Position numbers and translations under genes: made by a program. The notes beneath the pieces are model-generated. The model was not told where the DNA came from, did no database searches, and was given only the letters and a program-made list of their open reading frames with translations. Below are positions 17,651 through 27,382 of a stretch of 64,000 nucleotides of DNA, in pieces; within the stretch, counting starts at the first letter, position 1, and the number at the start of each line of letters is the position of its first letter. The stretch lies in the NCBI GenBank assembly GCA_020633295.1, contig JACKDW010000017.1, positions 145,108 through 209,107 on the forward strand, read 5' to 3'. The DNA comes from Myxococcales bacterium (GTDB lineage Bacteria; Myxococcota_A; Polyangia; Nannocystales; Nannocystaceae).

Positions 17651-19555
17651 GTGCGCGATTTCAGCACGTCCACGCGTCCCGTCGCGCGCCGACGCGAGCC
17701 CGCGAGGGCGCGCGCTCTGGCGTCCCTGATCACCGCCTCCTCTCGGGCCTCCTCTCGGGCCTCTCGGACCTCCTCTCGGACCTCCTCTCGGACCTCCTCT
17801 CGGGCCTCCTCTCGGGCCTCGTCTCCCGTCGTCGCGCTCGTGTTCGCGCTCGCGCTCGCGCCCGCCGCGGGCTGCCTCAAGGTCCCGGACACCGACGCCG
17901 GGTCCACGCCCGAGGAGCAGACCACGACGCGCGAGACCGCGCGTGAGGTCTGGCCGGGCAAGCCGCCCGGCGCGCTCTACGTGCCCGGCGAGGTGCGCAG
18001 CTTCGACATCTACCGCGAGGGGAAGCTGGTCGGCCGATCACACGGGCGCTACGAGGGGCCTGTTGAGGGCGCGAAGGATCAGCACCGGTTCTCGACGCGC
18101 GTCGAGCTGTTCCCGCCGGACACGCCGCCCGAACAGCGCGACGCGCAGGCGAGCCGCGTGCTCGGCGAGATCGTCGTCGACGGGCGCGGCGACCTCGTCC
18201 GCGGCTTCGAGCGCAGCGCCGCCGCCGAGCTCGAGTACCGCCGGGAGGGCGACGCGCTGGTGTTCACCAGCGGGCGCGTCCGCGAGGAGCTGACGTACCG
18301 CGACGGCACCGCATATATGTCCTTTTGGACATTTTTACATGAGGAGCTGATGCTCGGCTCACGCGCGCTGACGGAGGGCGAGCTGAGCTGGCGCCAGGTC
18401 AGCCTCTCGCGCGTCACGCCCAACGAGTGGGCCGCGAGCGTGCAGCTCCCGGAGGACGCGGCGCCCGGCGCCGCGATCCTGCGCACCAACCTCGGCGAGC
18501 GCGTCGAGTGGCGGGGCGGCCGGATCCATCGGATCGAGATCGACGCCGAGCGCGTGGAGATCAAGGAGGCCGGGGCCGCGTGGCCCGAGTGGACGATCGA
18601 CGCGCCGATCGAGCTGCGCTACACGCCGCCCGCGGACGCGCGCTTCACGATCCGGCCCGTCGAGCTGCCGGGGCGCCCGGGGGAGCCCAAGCTGTTCGGC
18701 GAGCTGCTCGTGCCCGAGGGTCGCAGCGCCGCGCGCCCGGGTCCGGCGGCGCTGTTCTTGTCGAGCAACGGGCGCCAGGATCGCTACGGCTTCGCCGGGC
18801 CGCCGCCGGTCGACCTCGGGAGCCACGAGCTCACCGACGCGCTCGCCAACGCGGGCTTCGTCGTGCTGCGCTTCGACGAGCGCGGGCAGGGCGAGAGCGA
18901 GGACGGCGAGCTGACCTACCTCGCGCAGCTCGAGGACGCGCGCCGGGCCCTGCGGACGCTGCTCGTGCAGGACGAGGTCGACCCGGACGAGGTCGGCGTC
19001 ATCGGGCACGGCGACGGCGGGTGGCGAGCCCTCGCGCTCGCCCGCGAGGGGCGAAAGCTCAAGGCGCTCGCGCTCCTGAGCAGCCCCGGGCGCCCCTACG
19101 AGGAGATCCTGCGGCACCAGGCGACCGGGATGATCGACCGGCTGCCGCCCGAGATGCGTGAGCAGGCGAGCGAGGAGCACGACCGCGTGATCCAGGCGCT
19201 CAAGACCGGGCGCGCGGTGCCGCCGGGGCTGCTCGAGCAGGCGAGCTGGATCCGCGAGGCGCTGCGCGTGCGCCCGGACGAGCTCATCGCCGCGATCGAG
19301 CCGGGCTGCGCGCTGTGGATCTCGCAGGGCGACAAGGACTTCGAGGTCGATCCGCAGACGGATCCAGCGGCGCTGCTCCGGCACATCCGCCGCAGCCGCA
19401 AGAAGGCGACGTTCAAGCGCTACCCGTCGCTCGATCACCTCTACATGCACGAGGACGAGCGCTCGACCCCCGAGCGCTACTTGGTCCCCGGTCGGCACGT
19501 CGACGCGCAGTTCCTCGAGGAGCTCGCCGCCTGGCTCAAGGGCGCGCTGCGCTAG
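17651..19555 (+). CDS. Alpha/beta-hydrolase-fold lipoprotein lacking the nucleophile serine
   Basis: A 634-residue protein. A ~57-residue basic Arg/Ser leader precedes a hydrophobic core and a lipobox (APAAGC, Cys74), so it should be lipid-anchored. After an N-terminal beta-rich region (~100-330) comes an alpha/beta-hydrolase fold: the oxyanion region FLSSNGRQDRYGF, the helix-preceding FDERGQGESE, and the nucleophile elbow GHGDGG at 452-457. The elbow normally reads GHSxGG; residue 454 is Gly where the catalytic Ser should be. Candidate acid (DKDFEVD) and His (SLDHLY) are kept. It may therefore be inactive, a binding protein, or use a different residue. The leader repeat is encoded by a 12-bp tandem repeat at 17735-17827. 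Confidence 0.8.
   Translation: MRDFSTSTRPVARRREPARARALASLITASSRASSRASRTSSRTSSRTSSRASSRASSPVVALVFALALAPAAGCLKVPDTDAGSTPEEQTTTRETAREVWPGKPPGALYVPGEVRSFDIYREGKLVGRSHGRYEGPVEGAKDQHRFSTRVELFPPDTPPEQRDAQASRVLGEIVVDGRGDLVRGFERSAAAELEYRREGDALVFTSGRVREELTYRDGTAYMSFWTFLHEELMLGSRALTEGELSWRQVSLSRVTPNEWAASVQLPEDAAPGAAILRTNLGERVEWRGGRIHRIEIDAERVEIKEAGAAWPEWTIDAPIELRYTPPADARFTIRPVELPGRPGEPKLFGELLVPEGRSAARPGPAALFLSSNGRQDRYGFAGPPPVDLGSHELTDALANAGFVVLRFDERGQGESEDGELTYLAQLEDARRALRTLLVQDEVDPDEVGVIGHGDGGWRALALAREGRKLKALALLSSPGRPYEEILRHQATGMIDRLPPEMREQASEEHDRVIQALKTGRAVPPGLLEQASWIREALRVRPDELIAAIEPGCALWISQGDKDFEVDPQTDPAALLRHIRRSRKKATFKRYPSLDHLYMHEDERSTPERYLVPGRHVDAQFLEELAAWLKGALR
17735..17827. repeat. 12-bp tandem repeat inside the hydrolase leader
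   Basis: About seven copies of RCCTCCTCTCGG, one of them 9 bp long. All changes are multiples of three, so the reading frame is kept and the encoded leader becomes a run of Ser-Ser-Arg-Ala/Thr. Confidence 0.85.
18317..18332. repeat. Perfect palindrome ATGTCC-TTTT-GGACAT inside a gene
   Basis: A 6-bp perfect stem with a TTTT loop, flanked by more A/T, inside the hydrolase gene where it encodes part of AYMSFWTFL. It is a strikingly AT-rich island of the dispersed GGACAT family. Confidence 0.7.
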
Positions 19556-19874
19556 GCCTGGCGCCCGTCAGGAGCGGCGCGCGAGCGCGCGCCCGGTGGC
19601 GCGAGCCGCACACCTGATCGCCCGCGCGCGACGACGACGATGGGTCGCGCCGCGACGCGGGCGCGATTCATTATACATGTCTTAAAAGTCATGTGTAAGT
19701 TCGCCGCAGCGGCGCGGCCCTCCGCGCGCCCGGGCCGTGGGCCGGCGCCGCCGCGCGCGGCGAACGGTGAACCACCGCCGGGTCAATTCGCCACGCTCGC
19801 CGGGCTCGCGCGCCGCCCCGCGCCCGGCCGCGCGAGCGAAGAACCATCCTCGTTGCCGCGGCGCGCGGCGCTCG
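19556..19874. other. Intergenic region with an ACATG palindrome
   Basis: About 0.3 kb with no gene seen. It holds a palindrome (19675-19694) downstream of the hydrolase gene; the TAGTCT box of the next lipoprotein gene follows directly. Otherwise GC-rich without features. Confidence 0.5.
19675..19694. terminator. Hairpin ACATG/CATGT downstream of the hydrolase
   Basis: Stem ACATG-t-CTT pairs with AAG-t-CATGT around an AA loop (8 bp, one T.T mismatch), in an AT-rich islet 120 nt after the hydrolase stop. Position suggests a terminator; there is no strong T run. Confidence 0.4.
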
Positions 19875-19880
19875 TAGTCT
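19875..19880 (+). promoter_or_regulatory. -10 box TAGTCT, 8 nt before ATG start
   Basis: TAGTCT, 8 nt, then the ATG of the GD-repeat lipoprotein; supports that ATG rather than an upstream in-frame start. Confidence 0.4.
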
Positions 19881-19888
19881 GGTCAGCC

Positions 19889-21163
<1,275 letters not shown>

Positions 21164-21192
21164 TCGGGTGACGCGCGCGCGTCGCTACAACG

Positions 21193-21206
21193 TGTCTATT
21201 ACGACA
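21193..21206. repeat. Short dyad TGTC-TATTAC-GACA between convergent genes
   Basis: A 4-bp stem with a 6-nt loop that overlaps the stop codon of the phosphatase gene and lies just after the lipoprotein gene. It matches the GACA/TGTC dyads at other 3' ends of the window but is short. Confidence 0.35.
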
Positions 21207-21807
21207 TAGCCTTTGAGCCTGGCGCGTCCTGTGCGGCGCGCCAGGCGTCGAACAGCGGCTCGTCGAGCAGCGCCTCGGCGCGCTCGACGAGCACCCCGGT
21301 CTTGCGCGTGCGCTTGCGCAGCTCCCGGGCGGTGAGCGGCCGGGCGATCGCGATCTGCGCGAGCGCTTCTTCCGGCGAGGCGCCGGCGAGGCGCGCCAGG
21401 AGGTACAGGCACACGCCGGTGCGGTGCAGCCCGGCCGAGCAGTGCAGGACCACGCGCCGCGGCGGATCGCTCGGCGGGCGCAGGCGCTCGAGCAGGCCCG
21501 GGAGCTGGCGCAGAACCTCGCGGTCCTCGCGGAGCTCGAGGCGCTTGCCGGAGAGCGGCAGGTGGTGCCACGTGATCCCCTGCTCGGCGCAGAGCGCCGG
21601 GATCCAGCCCGCCATCTCGTGGTCGCGCTGCAGCGTCACGACGTCGGTCACGCCGCGTGCCCCCCAGACGGCGAGCCGCGCCCGCTTGGGCGCGCTCGTG
21701 GCCGTGACGAAGCCCGCGAGCAGCGGGATCCACCGGCTCTCGGCGCCGGCCTGCTTGCTGCGTTCGAACAGCGCGCGCTCGTTTGGTGCTCCGCTCGTCT
21801 CGTTCAT
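21199..21807 (-). CDS. Dual-specificity / tyrosine-type protein phosphatase
   Basis: A 202-residue cysteine-dependent phosphatase. The active-site P-loop HCSAGLHRTG holds the nucleophilic Cys and the phosphate-binding Arg (CX5R); the upstream WHHLPLSG segment would hold the general acid loop. The fold before it (VWGARGVTDVVTLQRD) resembles atypical dual-specificity phosphatases. The ATG at 21807 is preferred; an upstream TTG at 21834 would add nine residues. It converges with the fibrinogen-like lipoprotein gene and is followed upstream by a Nudix gene on the same strand, 45 nt apart, so the two may be cotranscribed. With two Hanks kinases in the window it is a plausible, unproven counter-enzyme. 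Confidence 0.88.
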   Translation of the reverse strand: MNETSGAPNERALFERSKQAGAESRWIPLLAGFVTATSAPKRARLAVWGARGVTDVVTLQRDHEMAGWIPALCAEQGITWHHLPLSGKRLELREDREVLRQLPGLLERLRPPSDPPRRVVLHCSAGLHRTGVCLYLLARLAGASPEEALAQIAIARPLTARELRKRTRKTGVLVERAEALLDEPLFDAWRAAQDAPGSKAMS

Positions 21808-21852
21808 GGGGTGCGGCGGACAGCCTGCCAACAATTCGCGCGCCGCGACAGC

Positions 21853-22458
21853 TCAGCGCCCGTCGACGACTCGCACGAGGTCCTGCAGCATCTTGAAGGT
21901 CAGGCCCCAGATCACGCGGCCCTGGTAGCGCCAGGCGGGGAACTTCATGCGCGCGGGGCCGACCGCGAGCTCGTGCTGGTGGTCGAGCGCGCCCGAGACC
22001 GCGCGCCCGAGCGGCAGCCAGAACGCGGCGGCGGCCTCGGGGCCCAGCGCGAGCGCGGACGAACGTGTCTCGAGAAACACGTGGGGCGTGATCGTCATCG
22101 GCAGGATCTTGCCCTTGCCGACGGCGTTGAGGCCGTCGAGGCGCCCGAGCCAGCGCGCGTCCCGATCGAGGTCGAGCCCGACCTCCTCGCGGGTCTCGCG
22201 GACGGCCGTGCGCACGAGGTCGCGATCGCGGTCCTCCTCGCGCCCCCCCGGGAAGGAGACGTGCCCGGACCACTTGTCGCCGGCCCGGACCGCGCGCTGC
22301 ATCAGCAGGACCGACGGCGCGGCGTCGTCGCCGTAGCGCAGCAGCACGGCGACCGACGCCCGGCGCGGGGCGAGCACCCGCGTGATCGGGTCCCGCGGCT
22401 CGTAGTCAGCGAGGCGCGCCTGGACCGCGGCGAGCGAGAGGTCGATTGCGCCGTGCAT
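21853..22458 (-). CDS. Nudix hydrolase, CoA-diphosphatase-like
   Basis: A 201-residue Nudix protein. The full Nudix box is present, beginning at the GG of FPGGREED and ending with REEVGLD (pattern Gx5Ex7REUxEExGU), with all metal-binding glutamates. The N-terminal part (ASVAVLLRYGDDAAPSVLLM) and the KWSGHVSFPGG run just before the box resemble the NUDT7/NUDT8 group that cleaves coenzyme A and its derivatives. Substrate is inferred from this resemblance. The ATG at 22458 matches the family length. It probably shares a transcript with the phosphatase gene that follows. Confidence 0.9.
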   Translation of the reverse strand: MHGAIDLSLAAVQARLADYEPRDPITRVLAPRRASVAVLLRYGDDAAPSVLLMQRAVRAGDKWSGHVSFPGGREEDRDRDLVRTAVRETREEVGLDLDRDARWLGRLDGLNAVGKGKILPMTITPHVFLETRSSALALGPEAAAAFWLPLGRAVSGALDHQHELAVGPARMKFPAWRYQGRVIWGLTFKMLQDLVRVVDGR

Positions 22459-22528
22459 GTCAGGCGATGGGAGCGTAGCAAGCCGACCCGCGGCGCGTCC
22501 GACGGAGGCCCCCGAGGCGGCCTCCGGC

Positions 22529-22864
22529 TCAGGCGACGACGCGGGAGGTGTCCGGGACGAGCTCGGCACGGCGAACGCGCTCACGCTCCACCGGATCGCG
22601 CGGGTCGACGAGCTCGACGATGACCGCCGGCGGCCGCTCGCGCTCCACGCGATCGAGGGTCTGGATCGAGACGTAGGTCAACACGGCGCTGGGGACGATG
22701 GCCGCGACGAGCGGCGCGTGCAGGAGGACCAGCAGCGGCACCAGCAGCACGGCGGTCAGCAGCCCGAAGCGGGCGCGCGCGCTCTGACGCGCGAGCGCGC
22801 CCTCGCGCGCGGGGGCGGAGTGCTCGGGGTGATCGTGGGTCGACGCGCGCATGACCCTGAACAT
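22529..22864 (-). CDS. Small two-helix membrane protein
   Basis: A 111-residue protein with one long or two short hydrophobic helices (about residues 32-66 in this frame, FGLLTAVLLVPLLVLLH onwards) and charged ends. The C-terminal half is Arg/Glu/Val-rich. No family recognised. Starts at ATG 22864 (GAGG-like site upstream), ATG 22852 or an upstream GTG at 22891 are all possible. It may be cotranscribed with the FHA gene upstream on the same strand (55 nt apart). Confidence 0.55.
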   Translation of the reverse strand: MFRVMRASTHDHPEHSAPAREGALARQSARARFGLLTAVLLVPLLVLLHAPLVAAIVPSAVLTYVSIQTLDRVERERPPAVIVELVDPRDPVERERVRRAELVPDTSRVVA

Positions 22865-22919
22865 GGGCTCGCGCCTCACGATGTCAACCACCGCGCGCTC
22901 AGCTCCGAGGCGCGCGCGA

Positions 22920-24080
22920 TCAGGCGAGCGTGAAGTCGTCGAGCGTCGCCGGCGCGACGACCATGGTCTCGACGAGCCCGGCGGGCGTGCTGGTCTGCGT
23001 CCGCACGATCACGCGGCCGCCGGACAGCGCCATGACGAAGGTCTCACAGCCGGTCTCTCCTGCCTGTACTTTGTACCAGGTTCCAGACCTCGTCATCGTC
23101 GCGGCGGACGACGAGGTCGCGGTCGACGGCGACGGCGTCGGAGTTGGCGACGGCGTCGGAGACGGAGATGGCGACGGAGATGGCGACGCATAGGGCGACG
23201 GAGATGGCGACGCATAGGGCGACATCGACGGCGCTGGCGACGGAGACACCGGCGACGGCGTCATCGCGGGTGATGGCGACACCGGCGACGGCACCATCGC
23301 GGGTGATGGCGACACCGGCGACGGCGCCATCTCGGGCGATGGAGACGCGGGCGGGCGGAACCCGACGTCGGTCGTCGTCGCCGGCCAGGCGGCGCGTTCG
23401 GGCGCCGCGGCCGGCGCGGGCTCGGGCGCTGCGGGTGTGGGCTCCGACAGCGGGATCGGGGCGCCGACGGGCTGGATCGAGAACGAGGGCTGCGGCTGCG
23501 CCGGCGTGGGCGCGGGCGTGAGCGGCGGTGGCAACGTCCCGCCGCGCGGGACCCCGCGGCGCGGCTCGCTGGCGACGGGCGTGACCTCAATTCCGTGGGG
23601 CGGCGTGTGATCCGACGGCTCCTCCTCCGCGGCCCCCGACGACGAGCCGATCTCGCCCGAGAGCACCCCCTGGACCTCGGCGGCCACGATGGACTTCACG
23701 CTCGCGGCCGTCGCCACGACGGTGCTCCCACGGCGCGGCGGCGCCGGGGTCGGCGGCGGCGCCGCGGGCCGCGGGGAGCCGATCGCGAGCACCGTGATCG
23801 AGCTGCTGCCGATGTAGATCACCGAGCCGACCGACAGCGGGATGGTCCCGACGATGCGCTGGCCGTCGGCGCGGTAGGAGCCGTTGCTCGAGTTGAGATC
23901 GCTGTAGGTCAGGTACTGACCGTCGTGGCTGACGCGCAGCTCACCGTGACGCCCCGAGACCTTGGGGTCTCGCAGGACGATGTCGCCGTACTCGCGCCCG
24001 ATCAGGAAGCGCGAGCCGGAGAACTGCAGGGTCTCCGAGCGCGTGTCGGAGTACTGGATGGACAGGGTGAAGGTGCTCAT
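22920..24080 (-). CDS. FHA-domain protein with Pro/Ser-rich linker
   Basis: A 386-residue protein. Residues 1-100 form an FHA domain, a phosphothreonine-binding module, with the conserved GR (FLIGREYGD), SGRH (KVSGRHGEL) and SSNG (LNSSNGSY) motifs. Then follows a ~230-residue linker rich in Pro, Ala and Ser with MxPSPVSPSPA-type repeats, and a short C-terminal module of ~60 residues (WYKVQAGETGCETFVMALSGG) that I do not recognise. It has no membrane segment. It probably reads phosphorylation by Hanks kinases such as those at 13.6 and 60.4 kb; the partner is not known. Confidence 0.9.
   Translation of the reverse strand: MSTFTLSIQYSDTRSETLQFSGSRFLIGREYGDIVLRDPKVSGRHGELRVSHDGQYLTYSDLNSSNGSYRADGQRIVGTIPLSVGSVIYIGSSSITVLAIGSPRPAAPPPTPAPPRRGSTVVATAASVKSIVAAEVQGVLSGEIGSSSGAAEEEPSDHTPPHGIEVTPVASEPRRGVPRGGTLPPPLTPAPTPAQPQPSFSIQPVGAPIPLSEPTPAAPEPAPAAAPERAAWPATTTDVGFRPPASPSPEMAPSPVSPSPAMVPSPVSPSPAMTPSPVSPSPAPSMSPYASPSPSPYASPSPSPSPSPTPSPTPTPSPSTATSSSAATMTRSGTWYKVQAGETGCETFVMALSGGRVIVRTQTSTPAGLVETMVVAPATLDDFTLA
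23063..23080. repeat. Dyad CCT-GTAC-TTT-GTAC-CAGG inside the FHA gene
   Basis: GTAC/GTAC around a TTT loop, with CCT/AGG outer pairs and one bulge. It encodes part of the GTWYKVQAG segment and is another AT-richer dyad inside a gene. Confidence 0.5.
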
Positions 24081-24232
24081 GGAGGGAGGAGGCCGGCATC
24101 CCGAGGCTATCGGTTCGCGCGCGGGCATGACAGCCCGCGCCGCGCGGACGCGCGCCCCGCCCGGGTAATTTTGACGCCGCGCCGCGCCGCTCGGCACCGA
24201 CGGCGCGGGGACGGCCACGGCCTAGACGCGAG

Positions 24233-25165
24233 TCAGTCGCGGGCGCGCGCGGCGAGGTAGCGCGCGAGCAGCTCGGCGACCTCGGCGCCCGCGAGCGTGT
24301 CGAACCACGCGAAGGTCGGCGCGGGGTTGACCTCGACGACCGCGAGGCGCTCGTCGCCGACGATCACGTCGACGCCCGCGAACACGAGCCCGAGGCAGGC
24401 GGTCGCGCGCGTGGCCACGTCGACGAGCTCGCGCGGCGGGGCGTCGAGGCGCTCGACGTCGTGCCCGCGCGCGCCGTCGTCCTCGCGGCCGACGCGGCCG
24501 GCGGCGACGACCTCGCCGGCGAGCACGTAGAGGCGGACGAGCGCGCCGGCGACGTGCTCCTGCAGCATCTCGGGCGCGCGCGAGAGCTGCTCGAGCGTCG
24601 CGTCTCCACAGGACCCTTCAGACAGCTTACGCACGTCGGCGCCGCCGGTGAGCGGGCGGTGCGTGACCGCGCCGCGCCGCTCGACGAACGCGCGGGCCGC
24701 GAGCGGATCGTTCGTGACCAGCGTGGCGAGCGTCGGCACGCCGGCGGCGCGCAGGCGGTCGAGCTGCCACGGGAGCAGCTCGGCGACGCCGAGCGCGGCG
24801 GTCGGGTTGACGATCGGCACGCCGCGGTCCTCGAGCATGCGCAGCATCGACATCACGAGGCTCCTGCGCTCGCGCAGCTGCTCGAGCAGCGAGTACGGGC
24901 GCTCGCGCAGCGCGTCCTCGTACTGCGCGCTGCTGCGCGCGGTCCGGCCGAGCGCCCGGACCCAGACGCAGCCGGGCAGCCCGTCGACGGCCGCGGGGCC
25001 GGTGAACACGTCGCCCGGCGAGAACGCGATCGTTCGATCCTGCTCTCCAGGACAGATACCGGCGTTCCACAGCAAGACCTCGACGCCGCGCGCGACGAGG
25101 CGCGCGCGCACCTCGTGCACCTGCGCGTCGGCCTCCTCGCCGACGATAACGATCGATCGCGCCAC
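24233..25165 (-). CDS. ATP-grasp (RimK-like) ligase
   Basis: A 310-residue protein of the ATP-grasp fold, most like RimK-type carboxylate-amine/thiol ligases. The central LLEDRGVPIVNP / LPWQLDRLRAAGVPT region, the GALVRLYVLAGEV strand pair and the C-terminal GVDVIVGDERLAVVEVNPAPTF (read around VEVNPAP) match the family; the VEVN segment supplies the metal-binding Glu and Asn. It probably joins an amino acid to a peptide or small molecule, but no substrate peptide is encoded nearby. The GTG start at 25165 has a clear GGAG ribosome site. It lies alone between FHA and a lipoprotein gene. Confidence 0.85.
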   Translation of the reverse strand: MARSIVIVGEEADAQVHEVRARLVARGVEVLLWNAGICPGEQDRTIAFSPGDVFTGPAAVDGLPGCVWVRALGRTARSSAQYEDALRERPYSLLEQLRERRSLVMSMLRMLEDRGVPIVNPTAALGVAELLPWQLDRLRAAGVPTLATLVTNDPLAARAFVERRGAVTHRPLTGGADVRKLSEGSCGDATLEQLSRAPEMLQEHVAGALVRLYVLAGEVVAAGRVGREDDGARGHDVERLDAPPRELVDVATRATACLGLVFAGVDVIVGDERLAVVEVNPAPTFAWFDTLAGAEVAELLARYLAARARD

Positions 25166-25315
25166 GCTCGCTCCAGTCCGCGCGGCCGGGTGGCCGCGCG
25201 CGATCACGGTACCCCGCTTCACGCGAGTCGTCAGCCGCGGAAGTGACATGATCCTTCGGGCATGTCGAGCGCGAAGCTGCGCTCGCGCGCCGGCGGAGGC
25301 CCGCGGACGCGGGCG

Positions 25316-27295
25316 TCAGCGGACGCCGCCGCCGACCGCGAGCGCGCCGTCCTGCGCGCTAACGAACGCGATCGAGGGCGCGATCACGGTGCCCGCGGGG
25401 AGCTCGGGCGCGACCTTGGAGAGATCGAGCGCCGGCAGCGGGACGCTCGCGAGCGTCCCCTGGAACATCTCGAGCACGCGCGCGCTGACGAGCCCGAGCA
25501 TGCTCTCGAACACCGCGGCCTGGGCCGGCGACGCCGGCTCGCCGGCGATCCGCACGCCGGTCACGTCGAACTCGAGCACGTGCGCGGGCTCGATCTGGAG
25601 CGCGATCGCGCCCTCGCCGTCGCCGCCCGAGGCGGTCACGTGCACGCGCGCCGCCGCGCTCAAGAACACGTCGAGCTCGGTCACGCGACCGCCCATCGTC
25701 GCGCGCACCTGGAGCGCGACGTCGCCGACCTGGACCTCGAGCGCGCGGTCGATCCCGCAGTCGATCAGCACGGGCGGCAGGCGCAGGTCGACGTCGATCT
25801 CGAGCTTCTCGAAGCGGTACAGCGGGATCTTCCCGTTCGCCTCTTTGGTCAGGTCGTGGGTGACGCGGAAGTAGCCGGTCTGCCAGAGGCTCGTGAGCAG
25901 CTGGTTGACGAGGTCGAGGCGCAGCCCGACCTCGACGGCGTTGCGCGGCGGCGCCGGGGCGGCCTTCGTGCGCCCGCAGCCGCGGCGGACGATCGCGCCG
26001 GGGTGCTCGCGCGCGCTGAGGGCTCAGGCGACAGCGCGCTCGTGACCGCCGCGCGCAGCCCGACGCGCACGCCCGCCGGACGCTCGCCGCGCGCGAGGCT
26101 GAGGCTCGAGCGACTCGAGCTGCGAGCGCAGCCGCAGGCTCGCGCCCCGCGTCGGCCCGCCGACCCCGAGCGGCGGGACCGCGATGGTCTGGTCGACCGC
26201 GATCTCGTTGAGCGCGCGCGCGAGCGGGGCGTCGAGCTCCCCCTTCACGCGCGCCTTGATCTCGCGCGTGAGCAGCTCGTCGACCTCGCCGTCGAACATG
26301 TCGATGAGCCAGTTCACCGCCGAGCCCCAGTTGTTGTCGATGGAGACCTCGAGGCCGTGAAAGCCGGTCTCGAGATCGCGGGTGCGCACCGCGGTCACGC
26401 CGCTCGGCAGCATGCGGATGTCGACCGCGCCCGACAGCGTCACGGACCGCGCCTTCACGGTCGCGCTCACGCTCGTCTCGGCGAGGCCCACGAGCGTGCC
26501 GTCGAGGCGCACGCGCAGGCGCGCGTCCTTGACGGTCGCGTTGAGCGTCAGCCGCCCGGGCTCGACCTGCAGGCGCACCTCGGGCTCCGGCCCCCGCTCG
26601 ACGCCGGTGATCGTGACGCTGCCCTTAAAGCCAGACTGCGCCACCTTGATCGTGCGCCCGACCAGCGCGTCGCCCTTGAGGCTCGCCAGCACGACCTCGA
26701 GCACCGACGCGAGGTCCCGCGGCCGCTCGCGATCGCCGTGGTCGGCGCCCGCGTCGAGCGCCTCCTGCCCGAGCCACATCGTCAGGCCCTCGGGCACCAG
26801 CGTCTCGCGCCCCGCGCTCGCGACGCTGCGGTACTCGGCCGCCGCGTAGAAGCTCTGCACGTGGGTGCTCTGGTTGCCGTGCTCGTCCTTCGCGACGATC
26901 TTGACGAGGTTGAGCCCGGGCCGCGGGATCACCTCGTGCGCACCGCCGGCGCGCTGATCGCCCGCGAGCGCCTCGCCGTTGATCGTGACGTCGCCGAGCT
27001 CGCTCTCGGCGTCGACGACCTCGTAGGTGACCTTGACGCGGCGCGCGAGCTTCAGCGCCTCGCCCCGCGCGGGCGACAGCACGCGGATCTCCGGCCCCTC
27101 GCGATCGCTGCTCGCCGCGCGCGGCAGGTCGGGCGCCGCGACCTCGGCGGCGACGTCGGGCTTGGGCGCGGGCTCGGGCGCCGCGGGCTCCTCGACGACC
27201 GCGGGCGCCGGCGCCGGCGCGTCGGCCTCGCCGCAGCCCCCGGAGAGACAGGCCCAGAGCGCGCACAGGGTTACGCCGCGGTGGTGACGGGACAC
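25316..27295 (-). CDS. Large lipoprotein interrupted by two compensating frameshifts
   Basis: One gene in three pieces. Part one (27295 to ~26110) starts at GTG with a TATCGT box 7 nt upstream, has a lipobox (ACLSGGC), an Ala/Pro/Glu linker, and an Ig-like region ending GLNLVKIVAKDEHGN. At ~26110 the coding frame moves by one base, runs to ~26000, then moves back; read straight, the main frame meets TGA at 26024. Codon third-position GC shows that the middle stretch is coded in the shifted frame. Part three (to 25316) continues with LDLVNQLLTSLWQTGYF and a beta-rich domain that might be a lipid-binding (TULIP-like) fold, a weak guess. Intact length would be about 660 residues. Sequencing errors or a damaged gene are both possible. 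Confidence 0.7.
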
Positions 27296-27302
27296 GCGGG
27301 TG

Positions 27303-27308
27303 ACGATA
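27303..27308 (-). promoter_or_regulatory. -10 box TATCGT, 7 nt before GTG start
   Basis: Minus-strand TATCGT with a 7-nt gap to the GTG of the interrupted lipoprotein gene; leaderless-type start. Confidence 0.5.
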
Positions 27309-27382
27309 GCGAGAAGCGACGGGCGACGCGACCGCACGCCCGCTTGCGCGCCTCCCCGGTGAACGCGACACTCCCGGGCTCG

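Noticed and set aside
16927..17961. Longer CoA-transferase subunit B extending to 17961
   Set aside because: The added N-terminus is only the antisense reading of the Ser/Arg repeat in the divergent hydrolase leader; the family start fits 17562.
25262..27382. N-terminal extension of PsuG upstream of 27383
   Set aside because: The extension is Arg/Asp/Glu/Leu noise antisense to the lipoprotein gene; PsuG has normal length from 27383.
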